Shown here: piece after piece, positions 32,822 to 41,193 of the stretch
Position numbering within the stretch: the first letter of the stretch is position 1
Layout: each line of letters opens with the position of its first letter
From: Zoogloea sp016790385
GTDB lineage: Bacteria > Pseudomonadota > Gammaproteobacteria > Burkholderiales > Rhodocyclaceae
Assembly (NCBI RefSeq): GCF_041916735.1
Contig: NZ_JAYRYY010000004.1
DNA: 64,000 nt
Strand: one strand, 5' to 3'
Notes under the pieces: generated by a model
The model's database searches: none
Seen by the model: the letters and a program-made list of their open reading frames with translations, nothing else
Told to the model about the DNA's origin: nothing
Translations under genes and position numbers: made by a program

Positions 32822-34227
32822 AATGCATCGAAGTGGATGTGGCCATTGTCGGAGCGGGCTCGGCCGGCATGAGCGCCTACAAGGCGGCGCGCGCCCATAC
32901 CGACAAGGTGGTGGTGATCGAACAAGGCCCCTACGGCACCACCTGCGCACGGGTGGGCTGCATGCCGAGCAAGCTCCTGATCGCTGCGGCGGGCATCGCA
33001 CACGCGATCGACGGCAGTGCCGGATTTGGCATTACAGTTGCCGGTCGCAGGATAGACGGCGCCGCGGTCATGGCGCGAGTCCGGCGCGAACGCGACCGCT
33101 TCGTGGGCTTTGTGCTCGAAACGGTGGACGGCTGGCCCGAAGCGCACCGGATTCAGGGCCAGGCTCGATTCCTGGCACCCGGCGTGCTCTGCGTGAACGA
33201 CGACTTGCGTGTCAACGCGGCCCGCATCGTCATCGCCACGGGCGCGACGCCAAACATTCCGGCGGGCTGGCGGGAGCGGCTGGGTGATCGTCTGATCGTC
33301 AACGACGATGTCTTCAACTGGGCGACGCTGCCCGACTCCGTGGCGGTGGTGGGGACCGGCGTGGTCGGACTCGAGCTGGCCCAGGCGCTGCATCGCCTGG
33401 GGGTACGGGTCCGCCTGTTCGGACGCGGTGGCCGGGCCGGCCCCTTGACCGATCCGGTGATGCAATCCGCCGTCAAGGGATGGCTACAGACCACGCTGCC
33501 CTACAGCGGCAGTGCCTCCAATCTCGACGCGCGCCGCGAGGGCGAGGGGGTCGTCGTGGAATGGCAGGATGAACGCCAGGCGGCGCAGCGGGAGCACTTC
33601 GATTATCTGCTGGCGGCGGCGGGTCGACGGCCCGCCCTTTCCGGGCTCGACCTGGACAAGGCGGGCATTCCCCTCGACGACAAGGGCCTTCCCCGGTTCG
33701 ATCGCAACACCTGCCGGATCGGCGATTCGCCCGTGTTCATCGCCGGCGATGCGGACAATGATCGCCCCCTTCTCCACGAGGCCGCAGACGAAGGCCGCAT
33801 CGCGGGCCACAACGCCGGACGGTATCCCGAAGTTCGCTCAGAAGCCCGCCGCACCCCGCTGAACATCGTCTTCACCGAACCGCAAATGGCCATGGCAGGG
33901 GCCAGCCACGCGGAACTGACCAGCAGCGGCGCAGCGTTTGCCTGGGGCGAGGCGTCCTTCGCCGACCAGGGCCGCGCCCGGGTGATGGGTCGCAACCAGG
34001 GGGTCATTCGCGTCTATGGTGATCGGGCCGACGGCCGAATACGGGGGGCCGAGCTTTTCGGGCCGGACGTGGAACACCTGGCGCATCTGCTCGCCTGGTC
34101 GATCCAGCGCGGAGATACGGTCAGCGACGCACTGGCCTGCCCCTTCTACCACCCTGTCCTCGAAGAAGGCCTGCGCACCGCCTTACAGGGCCTTGCCCGG
34201 GCATTGCGCGACCAGGCCGACGCATAG
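32818..34227 (+). CDS. FAD-dependent pyridine nucleotide-disulfide oxidoreductase (dihydrolipoamide dehydrogenase-like)
   Basis: This is a 469-residue flavoenzyme. The FAD motif is VAIVGAGSAGMSA, and the redox-active disulfide is TCARVGCMPSK (CxxxxC, with ARVG in place of the usual LNVG). The NAD(P) motif is VAVVGTGVVGLELAQAL, and the second FAD stretch is FIAGDADNDRP. The C-terminal dimer domain has ACPFYHPVLEEGLRTAL, with the His-Pro-Glu-Glu catalytic arrangement (HPVLEE). Lacking lipoyl-complex neighbours, it is more likely a stand-alone dehydrogenase or quinone reductase of the 'dihydrolipoyl dehydrogenase' type. It is coupled to the yihY-like gene. Confidence 0.88.
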   Translation: MKCIEVDVAIVGAGSAGMSAYKAARAHTDKVVVIEQGPYGTTCARVGCMPSKLLIAAAGIAHAIDGSAGFGITVAGRRIDGAAVMARVRRERDRFVGFVLETVDGWPEAHRIQGQARFLAPGVLCVNDDLRVNAARIVIATGATPNIPAGWRERLGDRLIVNDDVFNWATLPDSVAVVGTGVVGLELAQALHRLGVRVRLFGRGGRAGPLTDPVMQSAVKGWLQTTLPYSGSASNLDARREGEGVVVEWQDERQAAQREHFDYLLAAAGRRPALSGLDLDKAGIPLDDKGLPRFDRNTCRIGDSPVFIAGDADNDRPLLHEAADEGRIAGHNAGRYPEVRSEARRTPLNIVFTEPQMAMAGASHAELTSSGAAFAWGEASFADQGRARVMGRNQGVIRVYGDRADGRIRGAELFGPDVEHLAHLLAWSIQRGDTVSDALACPFYHPVLEEGLRTALQGLARALRDQADA

Positions 34228-34406
34228 CCGCCTTGCCCCGCCGCAACACGAGCGCCACAGGGCGTCAGACAAATCCCACACCGCATTCGGCTCTCGCCGA
34301 CTGGCAGGCAAACCCGCGACACGTAAAGTTGAATCATGCAGAAGCGGCAACGGAATTCAGCGACCCGAGCCCCGAATTCAAATCCGGTTCATTACAGGAG
34401 CACACC

Positions 34407-34589
34407 ATGAAGCGAGTCCAGATCGAGTTTCCCACCCGTACAACCCGCGTCGGGCGCCGCACCGAAACAGCCGCCGGCTGGAATGAATGGATCGACGACG
34501 AAACCGACATCCGCAAACTGCGCGTCGGGCGCAAGCTCGACAAGGTGCGCCGGGCCGTTGCCAACCAATCCAACGAAAGCCCACGCTGA
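34407..34589 (+). CDS. Small basic hydrophilic protein
   Basis: The protein is 60 residues and highly charged: MKRVQIEFPTRTTRVGRRTE at the start, then an acidic patch WNEWIDDETDIRKL and a basic end. The ribosome site AGGAGCACACC is good. It is 25 bases upstream of the DUF1328 gene and probably co-transcribed with it. A GTCAGACAAATCCCACAC block ~130 bases upstream resembles the island motif. No family recognised. Confidence 0.65.
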   Translation: MKRVQIEFPTRTTRVGRRTETAAGWNEWIDDETDIRKLRVGRKLDKVRRAVANQSNESPR

Positions 34590-34614
34590 CTACTGAATTT
34601 TCAAGGAGAAGATC

Positions 34615-34782
34615 ATGCTCCATTACGCCGTTGTGTTTTTCGTCATCGCCCTGATTGCAGCCGTGTTCGGTTTTGGCGGCATTGCCGCGGGCGCGGTCGA
34701 AATCGCCAAAATCCTGTTCTTCGTGTTCCTCATCCTGGCCGTGGTCAGCTTCGTGGTTAATGCCCTGCGCGGCAAGACCTGA
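34615..34782 (+). CDS. DUF1328 small membrane protein (ATG-started paralogue)
   Basis: The 55-residue protein MLHYAVVFFVIALI... has two membrane helices around the conserved FGFGGIAAGAVEIAKILFF. The ribosome site is AAGGAGAAGATC. It is a near-copy of 28584-28751, differing at a handful of residues and in having a normal ATG. The family is widespread in Proteobacteria, linked to stress clusters, and of unknown function. Confidence 0.9.
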   Translation: MLHYAVVFFVIALIAAVFGFGGIAAGAVEIAKILFFVFLILAVVSFVVNALRGKT

Positions 34783-34935
34783 CCCTCGCATCCTCCGGAG
34801 CGGGCATGGAGCCTTGAGCTGATGCCCGCCCGGCGCGTCACACGAGGTACGATGTTCGGCATTGCCCCGCGCCCGCCAGTTTGCCGGCCTGGCAACCTCT
34901 TCCCCGGTGACTGAAGCTCGCCCGAAAACAAGCCC

Positions 34936-36354
34936 ATGGATGCCGACAAGTTCTCGATCCGCCAGCAACTCAGCCGGCTCGTCCCCCACCGCTTCTGGTC
35001 CATCCTGCTGATCGTCACGGGCTGCGTGGTCGTGTCATCGCTCCTCGTGTTCGGGCGGTTGCACTCCGAGTTCGCCAGCGAAGCCATGCGCAGCACCCAG
35101 GCCTTCAAGACCCAGATCGATCGCCTCAATTCACTGCTGGTCCTGGTGCTGGATGCGGAAACGAGCGTTCGCGGCTATCTGCTCACCGATCTCAACGAGG
35201 TTTATCTCGAGCCTTACGAGAACAGCGAGCGCACGATCCAAGGGCTGCTTGAGGCCATCAACGGAGATTTTCCGGAAGGCAGCACCGACCGCAGCGAGTT
35301 CGAAATGCTCATCGGGCTGATCGACGCCAAGCGTCAGGTCCTGGCAAAAGCCGTGCGGGAAGGCAGGGTCACTTCCGTCATTCCTCCCGGTCAAAGCGGC
35401 ATCGGCAAGATCTACATGGACCAGATCCGCGTGTCGATCGCCCGCTTGCGCGAGCGCCTGGACGAGCGCAACCAGCATCTGGTTCTGGAATCGGCAAGGC
35501 GCCTCAACGACACCCAGCGGACCATCACGATACTGGCGGTGGGAGCCCTGGGCCTGATCATCGCCCTGTTCGCCGTTCAGCAGCGCCAGGCCGTCTTGCG
35601 CGCGCGCATCGCCGAATTGCTTGCACACGAAAATGATGTGCTCGAATCGACGGTGGTGCAGCGCACACAGGAACTGACAGACCTCGCCAGCTACCTCACC
35701 GACGCCCGGGAAGCCGAGAAGGCGCGTCTGGCCCGGGAGATGCACGACGAGCTGGGGGCGCTCCTGACCGCAGCCAAGATGGATACAAGCTGGCTGCTGC
35801 GCAGCCTGGGCAAGGACATCAGCCCCGATATCCAGACGCGCTTTCGCCGTCTCATCGACACCATCGGCTCAGGCATCACCCTGAAGCGGCGCATCATCGA
35901 CGATCTCCGCCCGCCGCTGCTCCAGGGGCTTGGCCTCGTGGAAGCCCTGCGTGCGATGACCGGCGATCTGGGCAGCGAATACTCCATCACGCTCAAACTG
36001 CCCGACCACGACATCCATTGCCCGGAACAGCAGGGCCTCGCCCTGTTCCGGATTGCCCAGGAGGCCGTGACCAACATCCGGAAATATGCCAAGGCCCGCC
36101 AGCTCGAACTGGGCCTGGAAGCTCAGGGGGGGGAAATCCATTTATGGATCGTCGACGATGGCTGCGGCTTTGACACGACCAGCCCTAAACTCAATCGGCA
36201 CGGCCTCGCGGGCATGAAGCATCGGGTCCAGATGTTCGGCGGGCGCTTTACCTTGGCCTCCGCCCCGGGGTCGGGCACGCGCATCGATGCCCGCATGCCC
36301 CTCCTGAGCGCGCCCCCGCCGCCAGAATCAATCCACCATGAGCCCGTGGCGTAG
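34936..36354 (+). CDS. CHASE3-domain sensor histidine kinase (HisKA_3 type)
   Basis: This is a 472-residue inner-membrane kinase. Helix 1 is at ~22-41, the CHASE3 periplasmic domain at ~42-190 (LVLDAETSVRGYLLTD is its signature) and helix 2 at ~196-215. A coiled linker leads to the phospho-acceptor helix AREMHDELGALLTAAKMD (HisKA_3) and an HATPase_c domain with EAVTNIRKYAKA, DDGCGFD and GLAGMKHRV. This is the NarX/DegS/UhpB class, which pairs with NarL-type regulators. The regulator gene lies directly downstream on the opposite strand, and their 3' ends overlap by 27 bases. Confidence 0.93.
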   Translation: MDADKFSIRQQLSRLVPHRFWSILLIVTGCVVVSSLLVFGRLHSEFASEAMRSTQAFKTQIDRLNSLLVLVLDAETSVRGYLLTDLNEVYLEPYENSERTIQGLLEAINGDFPEGSTDRSEFEMLIGLIDAKRQVLAKAVREGRVTSVIPPGQSGIGKIYMDQIRVSIARLRERLDERNQHLVLESARRLNDTQRTITILAVGALGLIIALFAVQQRQAVLRARIAELLAHENDVLESTVVQRTQELTDLASYLTDAREAEKARLAREMHDELGALLTAAKMDTSWLLRSLGKDISPDIQTRFRRLIDTIGSGITLKRRIIDDLRPPLLQGLGLVEALRAMTGDLGSEYSITLKLPDHDIHCPEQQGLALFRIAQEAVTNIRKYAKARQLELGLEAQGGEIHLWIVDDGCGFDTTSPKLNRHGLAGMKHRVQMFGGRFTLASAPGSGTRIDARMPLLSAPPPPESIHHEPVA

Positions 36355-36963
36355 GGCGTAGGCGGCAAGCTCCGCGTTGCTCGTCACATCGATTTTTTCA
36401 AGCAGGCGCGAACGATAGGTGCTGACCGTCTTGACACTGAGATTGAGCACCTCGGCAATGCCGGACACCGATTCCCCCTTGGCTAGCCGCAGAAAGACCT
36501 GCAACTCGCGTTCGGACAGACTCTCGTGCGGCAAAGTTGTACCCACACCGGCCAGATCGTCGGCCATGAGTTCGGCAGTCCGCGCCGAAACATAGCGCCG
36601 CCCCTGGGCAACCGTGCGGATGGCCTTGATCAGTTCATCGCGCTCGCAATCCTTGCACAGGTAGCCGTTGGCCCCGTTGCGGATCATCGGCAGCGCATAG
36701 CGTTCTTCGGGAAAACCGCTGAGCACCAGCACCTTGAGGGATTCGTAGCGCTGGCGCACCGCGCGCAGCACATCGACGCCACTTTGCCCCGGCAATGAAA
36801 GATCGAGCAGGAGCACGTCGCAGGGCGTGTCGCGCAGACACTGAAGGGCTTCCTCACCGCTGGCGGCCTCGAATTCGACCCGTATCCCCAATTCATCCGC
36901 GAGCATTTCCCGGAACCCCGCCCGCACGATCTTGTGATCATCCACGATGGCCAGACGCAACAT
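36328..36963 (-). CDS. NarL/FixJ-family response regulator
   Basis: The 211-residue DNA-binding regulator has a receiver (~1-120: LAIVDDHKIVRAGFRE, phospho-Asp in LLLDLSLPG, Lys in YLCKDCERDEL) and a LuxR-type helix-turn-helix (~145-205: LSERELQVFLRLAKGESVSGIAEVLNLSVKTVSTYRSRL, shown in part). It is the natural partner of the CHASE3 kinase, with which it overlaps tail-to-tail. Such convergent kinase/regulator pairs are controlled from separate promoters. Confidence 0.93.
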   Translation of the reverse strand: MLRLAIVDDHKIVRAGFREMLADELGIRVEFEAASGEEALQCLRDTPCDVLLLDLSLPGQSGVDVLRAVRQRYESLKVLVLSGFPEERYALPMIRNGANGYLCKDCERDELIKAIRTVAQGRRYVSARTAELMADDLAGVGTTLPHESLSERELQVFLRLAKGESVSGIAEVLNLSVKTVSTYRSRLLEKIDVTSNAELAAYALRHGLMVD

Positions 36964-37041
36964 AGGTGTTCTCCAGGATTAGTCACTTCCATTCTATCGG
37001 ACGGGCCGCATGCCGCCCGTCTTCCGCGTCTGACATTGATG

Positions 37042-37128
37042 CAGGAATCGTCCTACACAGCCGACCCGACTGTCTGCCCCACGCCGGAAGGGCGCGGCAG
37101 CTCGCTGCGGCGGTAGGAATCCGCCTAC
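37042..37128. promoter_or_regulatory. Two GGA...TCC/CCTAC inverted repeats between divergent genes
   Basis: The 311-base gap 36964-37274 separates the NarL-type regulator from the DUF2252 gene. It contains AGGA-ATCG-TCCT running into ACA (37043-37057) and GTAGG-AATCCG-CCTAC (37113-37128), with ACAGCCGACCCGACTGTC between. These resemble the elements at 23656, 26299, 31727, 40498 and 41591. Either divergent gene could be the target. Confidence 0.5.
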
Positions 37129-37274
37129 GCGGCAATCAGCCTCGAATGACTGCCCCGGGCCCGAAGCCGGCGCGATCATGACTTCATCATCCAAAACCCG
37201 ATCACTCGGCATGCCCGGCATGCCCGCTCTTGCCGTGTGAGCGCCCCAAGCCCCCCGTCTCCAGGAGGCAATCC

Positions 37275-38477
37275 ATGGCTCGGCACACCATACCAACACG
37301 GCCCAGTGATCGAGGGGCCATCCTGACACAAAGACGGCGCCGCAAGATGGCGCGATCGGCACACGCCTACGTGCGCGGAAACACCGAGCGCTTTTACGAA
37401 TGGCTCCAGGCGGACACGCAGCGCGCCCTTCCGCAAGGGCCGAGCATCTGGATCTGTGGTGACTGCCATGTGGGCAATCTGGGCCCGGTGGTGGACGGCG
37501 ATGGCCGGGTCGGCGTGCTCATCCGCGATCTGGATCAGGCCGTGATCGGCAACCCGGCCCATGATCTCATCCGCCTCGGATTGTCCCTGGCGAGTGCCTG
37601 CCGCAGCGCCAACCTGCCCGGAGCCGTCAGCGTGCGCGTGGTGGACCTGCTGCTCAACGGCTACGCGAAGGCTTTCAAGCCTCGCCCCACGCCTGTTCAG
37701 GCGCCGGGCGCGATTGAAACCCTGCTCAAGCGCGCGATCGATCGAACCTGGAAACAACTTGTCCGCGATCACCTCTCCCATACCAAGCCGAGCATTCCCC
37801 ATGGCGCGCGCTTCTGGCCCCTGTCCCGGCGGGAGGAGCGCGCCATCGCCGATGCCCTGCCCCCTTCCGCCATGGGATCGCTGGCGGAACAACTCGGCAT
37901 TGCGACACCCGACGAGACTGTGACCGTGGCCGACGCGGCCTATTGGGTCAAAGGATGCAGCAGCCTGGGCCGTCCGCGCTATGCAGTACTCCTCGCCATC
38001 AAGGACGCCAAAGGTAGTGCCAGGCTGGCGATGCTGGATATCAAGGACGCACCGCCCGCCGCCGCGCCCCGCAGCGATGATGCAGGCATGCCGCGCGACA
38101 ATGCCGAGCGCGTGGTGGCCGCCGCGCGGGCCCTGTCACCCGGCCTCGGGAACCGGATGCGCGCCCTGCGCATCCTCGACCGCCCCATGGTGCTGCGGGA
38201 GCTCGCGCCGGAAGACCTCAAGATCGAGCCGGACCACCTTCCGCCCTTGGCGATGAATGCGATTGCCGCCTACCTGGGGTGGGTGCTCGGCGAATCCCAT
38301 GCGCGGCAGATGTCCGCGGATGAACGCAGGCAATGGCGAGGGCGTTTGCAACAGTCCCGCAGCGCTCAGGTGGATGCACCATCCTGGCTGTGGCAGGCCA
38401 TCGTTGACGCGCTCGCCAGCCATGAGCGCGGCTACCTGCAACACTGCCGTCGGCATATCGCCATCATCGAATCGTGA
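37275..38477 (+). CDS. DUF2252 family protein (kinase-like fold)
   Basis: The 400-residue protein starts at MARHTIPTR with AGGAGG nine bases upstream. It has the family's FYEWLQ, WICGDCHVGNLGPV and DLDQAVIGNPAHDLIRL motifs, shown in part. The pattern recalls the catalytic loop and metal-binding Asp of aminoglycoside-phosphotransferase-like kinases (GDxHxGN...DxDxA). Later stretches are VLRELAPEDLKIE and LGWVLGESHARQM. Function is unknown; phosphotransfer is an inference from fold-level resemblance. The island element lies upstream. Confidence 0.88.
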   Translation: MARHTIPTRPSDRGAILTQRRRRKMARSAHAYVRGNTERFYEWLQADTQRALPQGPSIWICGDCHVGNLGPVVDGDGRVGVLIRDLDQAVIGNPAHDLIRLGLSLASACRSANLPGAVSVRVVDLLLNGYAKAFKPRPTPVQAPGAIETLLKRAIDRTWKQLVRDHLSHTKPSIPHGARFWPLSRREERAIADALPPSAMGSLAEQLGIATPDETVTVADAAYWVKGCSSLGRPRYAVLLAIKDAKGSARLAMLDIKDAPPAAAPRSDDAGMPRDNAERVVAAARALSPGLGNRMRALRILDRPMVLRELAPEDLKIEPDHLPPLAMNAIAAYLGWVLGESHARQMSADERRQWRGRLQQSRSAQVDAPSWLWQAIVDALASHERGYLQHCRRHIAIIES

Positions 38478-38490
38478 TCGGTGCGGGGCG

Positions 38491-39291
38491 TCAGGGCAGC
38501 TCAAAAGTGGCGCCGAGCCGGAAGGCGCCACGCGTCGGATCGAAGTCCCGCTGTTCGAGCACACGCCTCTCGGCTCCCTGAAAGCGGTCGATGCGCAGCA
38601 CGTTCACCGAGTTGGGCCACCCCCGCCGCGTGCGCCCCGAAACCGCCGTACCGGCAACTGCAACCCAGCACCGCCCCGCGCTGGGGCCATATCGAACCGC
38701 CAGAGCGCGGCACAAGGGCAGGTGAACATGCCCCGACATCACCAGATCGGCACCGGCGCCGGCCCAGGCCGACACCGCTTCCGCCGCGCCCAGGACGATA
38801 TCGCCCGGGCTCCCCCCCTCGCCCACGTCAAGCGGATGGTGCACCACCACGACGCGCATCGCTGAACGCCCCGCCCGGCGAAGGCGCTGTGCCACCGCCT
38901 CAACCTGCACCGCGGCCAGGCTGCCCTGCTTGTGTCGCCAGGGCCGGACACTATTGACGCCGGTGATGAACAGATCGGGAAGACTGTAGGAAGGCTCCAG
39001 TCGCTCGCCACAACTGGCCGCATAGGCGCTGAAAGGCCGGGTCAGGCGGGAAACAAGGTCAAACAGCGGAATATCGTGGTTGCCGGGCACCACCAGGCAC
39101 GGCGCCGGCAGCAGGCGCGCCACAAATGCGCGATATGCGGCGAACTCCGATTCACGCGCCCGCTGGGTCAGATCGCCCGACAGCACGATCAGATCGGGCT
39201 TGAGCTGGGCGGCAAGATCCACCAGAGCCTCAACCACTTCGGGTCGCTCCGTGCCGAAATGGGTGTCGGAAACCTGCAACACAACGCTCAC
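38491..39291 (-). CDS. Calcineurin-like metallophosphoesterase
   Basis: The 266-residue enzyme is read from a GTG that overlaps the stop of the lipid-kinase gene (GTGA). All five metal-binding blocks are present: VSDTHFG, LSGDLTQR, PGNHDIP, VVHHPLD and SGHVHLP. It belongs near the class III cyclic nucleotide phosphodiesterase/CpdA or Icc type. The substrate cannot be assigned. Coupling to a DAGK-like lipid kinase suggests a lipid or phosphate monoester role. Confidence 0.9.
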   Translation of the reverse strand: MSVVLQVSDTHFGTERPEVVEALVDLAAQLKPDLIVLSGDLTQRARESEFAAYRAFVARLLPAPCLVVPGNHDIPLFDLVSRLTRPFSAYAASCGERLEPSYSLPDLFITGVNSVRPWRHKQGSLAAVQVEAVAQRLRRAGRSAMRVVVVHHPLDVGEGGSPGDIVLGAAEAVSAWAGAGADLVMSGHVHLPLCRALAVRYGPSAGRCWVAVAGTAVSGRTRRGWPNSVNVLRIDRFQGAERRVLEQRDFDPTRGAFRLGATFELP

Positions 39292-40256
39292 GGGTGCGGC
39301 TCCCCCATGGGTCGGCCCGGCGCAACCAGCCACAGGGGCGTGGGTGAGACATCAAAGATGAGCGGGCTGCGCATCCGAAACTGTTCACCATCCATCGCGA
39401 CTTTCACCGTTCTGCGTCGCCACCAGCCCCCGGGCGCCACCGTCAGATGCCGGAACACCACGCGCTCGACCTCGTCCGCGTCGCCCAGCCTGCCCAGCGC
39501 CCCCTGCACGGCGAGCCGGACCAGGCCCAGCCGCCCCAGCGGGCGCAGGATCATGCCCAGCAGCTGCCCGTCATCCACAACCGAGGCTTCGGGCAGGCCC
39601 ATGTGTTCGAGCTGTAGGCGGTTGTTACCGACGAAAACGGTGGACGCCAGCATGGACTGCTCCTGATCGCCCGCCTTCAGATGCAGGCGATGCAGCCGGT
39701 GACGCCCGAGGAGCGTGAGCAGCGCCGCCCCCCACGCCGCCGGGCGGCTGCGCCCCCATTGCCGCTTGAATGCTTCCCTGTCCTCCAGCAACTGGGGATA
39801 GAGCCCGAAACTGGCATTCACCAGAAAGACCTGCCCGTTAACCTGCCCGACCTGAATCGGGCGAAGCTCGCCATGCAGCACCGCACGGATGGCCGCCTGG
39901 GGCTCTTCCGGGAAGCCGTGGCTGCGACCGAAGTAATTGAAGGTGCCACCCGGCACCGCCGAAAACGCCGCGCCGGCCCTGATGGCCGCAGCGGCCACCG
40001 CGCTGAGCGTTCCGTCCCCCCCCACACCCACCAGAATGCCGTGGCGCTCCCTGGCCTGACGCGCGGCCTGTTCGGCAATGCCTGGAATCTCTTCGGCGTG
40101 GGACACCAACCGTATGCTGCCCTGAATACCCGCCTCGCCCAACGCATCGCGAATGAAGCCGGCAATCGCTTCCCCCTCCTGGCGACCCGACGCCCCATTG
40201 ATCACCACCACCCAGGGCGGGCGGGCATCAAGCGGAGGTCGCACCAGCGTGGGCAT
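39288..40256 (-). CDS. Diacylglycerol/lipid kinase-family protein
   Basis: The 322-residue soluble kinase of the DAGK catalytic family (YegS/BmrU type) has the NGASGRQEG phosphate loop and the hallmark VGVGGDGTLSAVAAA and VPGGTFNYFGRS. The C-terminal beta domain ends with VKVAMDGEQF. It should phosphorylate a lipid at the membrane. It begins 3 bases after a 48-residue ORF and overlaps the phosphoesterase gene, giving a three-gene unit. Confidence 0.9.
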   Translation of the reverse strand: MPTLVRPPLDARPPWVVVINGASGRQEGEAIAGFIRDALGEAGIQGSIRLVSHAEEIPGIAEQAARQARERHGILVGVGGDGTLSAVAAAAIRAGAAFSAVPGGTFNYFGRSHGFPEEPQAAIRAVLHGELRPIQVGQVNGQVFLVNASFGLYPQLLEDREAFKRQWGRSRPAAWGAALLTLLGRHRLHRLHLKAGDQEQSMLASTVFVGNNRLQLEHMGLPEASVVDDGQLLGMILRPLGRLGLVRLAVQGALGRLGDADEVERVVFRHLTVAPGGWWRRRTVKVAMDGEQFRMRSPLIFDVSPTPLWLVAPGRPMGEPHP

Positions 40257-40259
40257 GGT

Positions 40260-40406
40260 TCAACGACGGGCGGCCAGGGGGACGAGTCCCGACAGGAAAG
40301 GGAGCGCGGATTCGTAGCCCAGCATGCCCACCTGTGCCCCACCCGGGAACTCAATGTTTGAGCGCCCGCGTCGGGACGTGAAGAAATTGAGAAAGTAGCC
40401 GTACAT
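40260..40406 (-). CDS. 48-residue small protein at the head of the lipid-kinase operon
   Basis: The ORF MYGYFLNFFTSRRGRSNIEF... continues PGGAQVGMLGYESALPFLSG and ends LVPLAARR. It has GGGAG eight bases before its ATG, and its stop lies 3 bases before the lipid-kinase ATG, so translation would be coupled. An aromatic N-terminus and a hydrophobic C-terminal half suggest membrane contact. A 72-codon ORF in another frame (to 40202) runs into the kinase gene and is less convincing. No family recognised. Confidence 0.5.
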   Translation of the reverse strand: MYGYFLNFFTSRRGRSNIEFPGGAQVGMLGYESALPFLSGLVPLAARR

Positions 40407-40497
40407 ATCAATGCTCCCATGAAGAAATGCCGTTCGCACGCGACGGCGATGAGCTCATGATAGGAGTCTGCCGACGGCCGGGATGTGGGCCGAGCCC

Positions 40498-40543
40498 CCT
40501 ACAAACTGTAGGAAATGGCCGACAGACGCCGGACAGTTCGGTC
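40498..40543 (+). promoter_or_regulatory. CCTACA-N3-TGTAGG palindrome and CGGACAGTTCGGTC upstream of receiver gene 2
   Basis: CCTACAAACTGTAGG (40498-40512) is a perfect inverted repeat. CGGACAGTTCGGTC (40530-40543) is identical to 14 bases upstream of BON gene 2 (complement of 41593-41606), in the same orientation relative to the gene. TATAAG follows directly and could be a -10 region. Confidence 0.5.
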
Positions 40544-40642
40544 TATAAGCTGAAAGCAGATGTAACGATGGCCGCCTTGGTGGTCACCTCCGATCACCCC
40601 AGGCTGCCTCGCCGATCCAAATACGTTCAATTGCTCCGTACC

Positions 40643-41041
40643 ATGTCGTCATCCAAACCACCGATCTCAACGGTCATCGTCGAAGACAATCCCGCCCTCC
40701 TGGAATTGCTCACCGGGATGCTGGACGGTATCGACGGTATCCGCGTCGTGGGATCGGCTGCCAGCGAAGCGGATGCCATCGCCCTGATCCACGCAACCCG
40801 CCCCCAGCTCGCCATCGTCGACCTCGAACTCCGCGAGGGAACCGGACTGAAGGTATTGAGCGCCATCCAGAGCACCCCACGCGACACTGGTTCGACCCGC
40901 GCGGTGGTTTTCTCGAATCACTCCCACCCGGTTGTTCGCTCCCGTTGCCTGGCCCTCGGGGCAGAAGCGTTCTTCGACAAATCGTTCCAGATGGATGAGC
41001 TGCTGGAGTTCGTCCACGGAGTGTCCGGCGCGTCGGCCTGA
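40643..41041 (+). CDS. Receiver-only response regulator (paralogue 2)
   Basis: The 132-residue CheY-like protein starts at MSSSKPPIS, chosen by comparison with the paralogue at 23716; an upstream in-frame ATG at 40568 is possible and no start has a strong ribosome site. Active-site residues are TVIVEDN, LAIVDLEL, VVFSNHSHP and FFDKSFQMDEL, matching paralogue 1 nearly residue for residue. No output domain is present. Two such copies at opposite ends of one stress island suggest duplication and a shared kinase or partner. Confidence 0.85.
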   Translation: MSSSKPPISTVIVEDNPALLELLTGMLDGIDGIRVVGSAASEADAIALIHATRPQLAIVDLELREGTGLKVLSAIQSTPRDTGSTRAVVFSNHSHPVVRSRCLALGAEAFFDKSFQMDELLEFVHGVSGASA

Positions 41042-41144
41042 GACCCCACGGCCCGGGCCGAGGGGCATCACCCCGGCCTGTTATCGCCACCCGGCGCTGT
41101 CATCCGACCCCACGGGAGCAATCTGTTTCTTTTTCACAAGACGT

Positions 41145-41173
41145 AAAAAAGGGGTGGCGAACCACCCCCTTTT
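41145..41173. terminator. Bidirectional terminator between receiver 2 and BON 2
   Basis: AAAAGGGGTGG pairs with CCACCCC(C)TTTT across a CGAA loop, with one bulged C. The A- and T-runs make it work for either convergent gene (stops at 41041 and 41194). Confidence 0.75.
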
Positions 41174-41193
41174 GCGCGTCAGTGCAAACCGCT

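Noticed and set aside
40202..40420. 72-codon minus-strand frame overlapping the lipid-kinase start
   Set aside because: It overlaps the kinase coding region in another frame and has a Trp/Cys/Pro-rich shadow composition. The 48-codon frame fits the ribosome site and spacing better.
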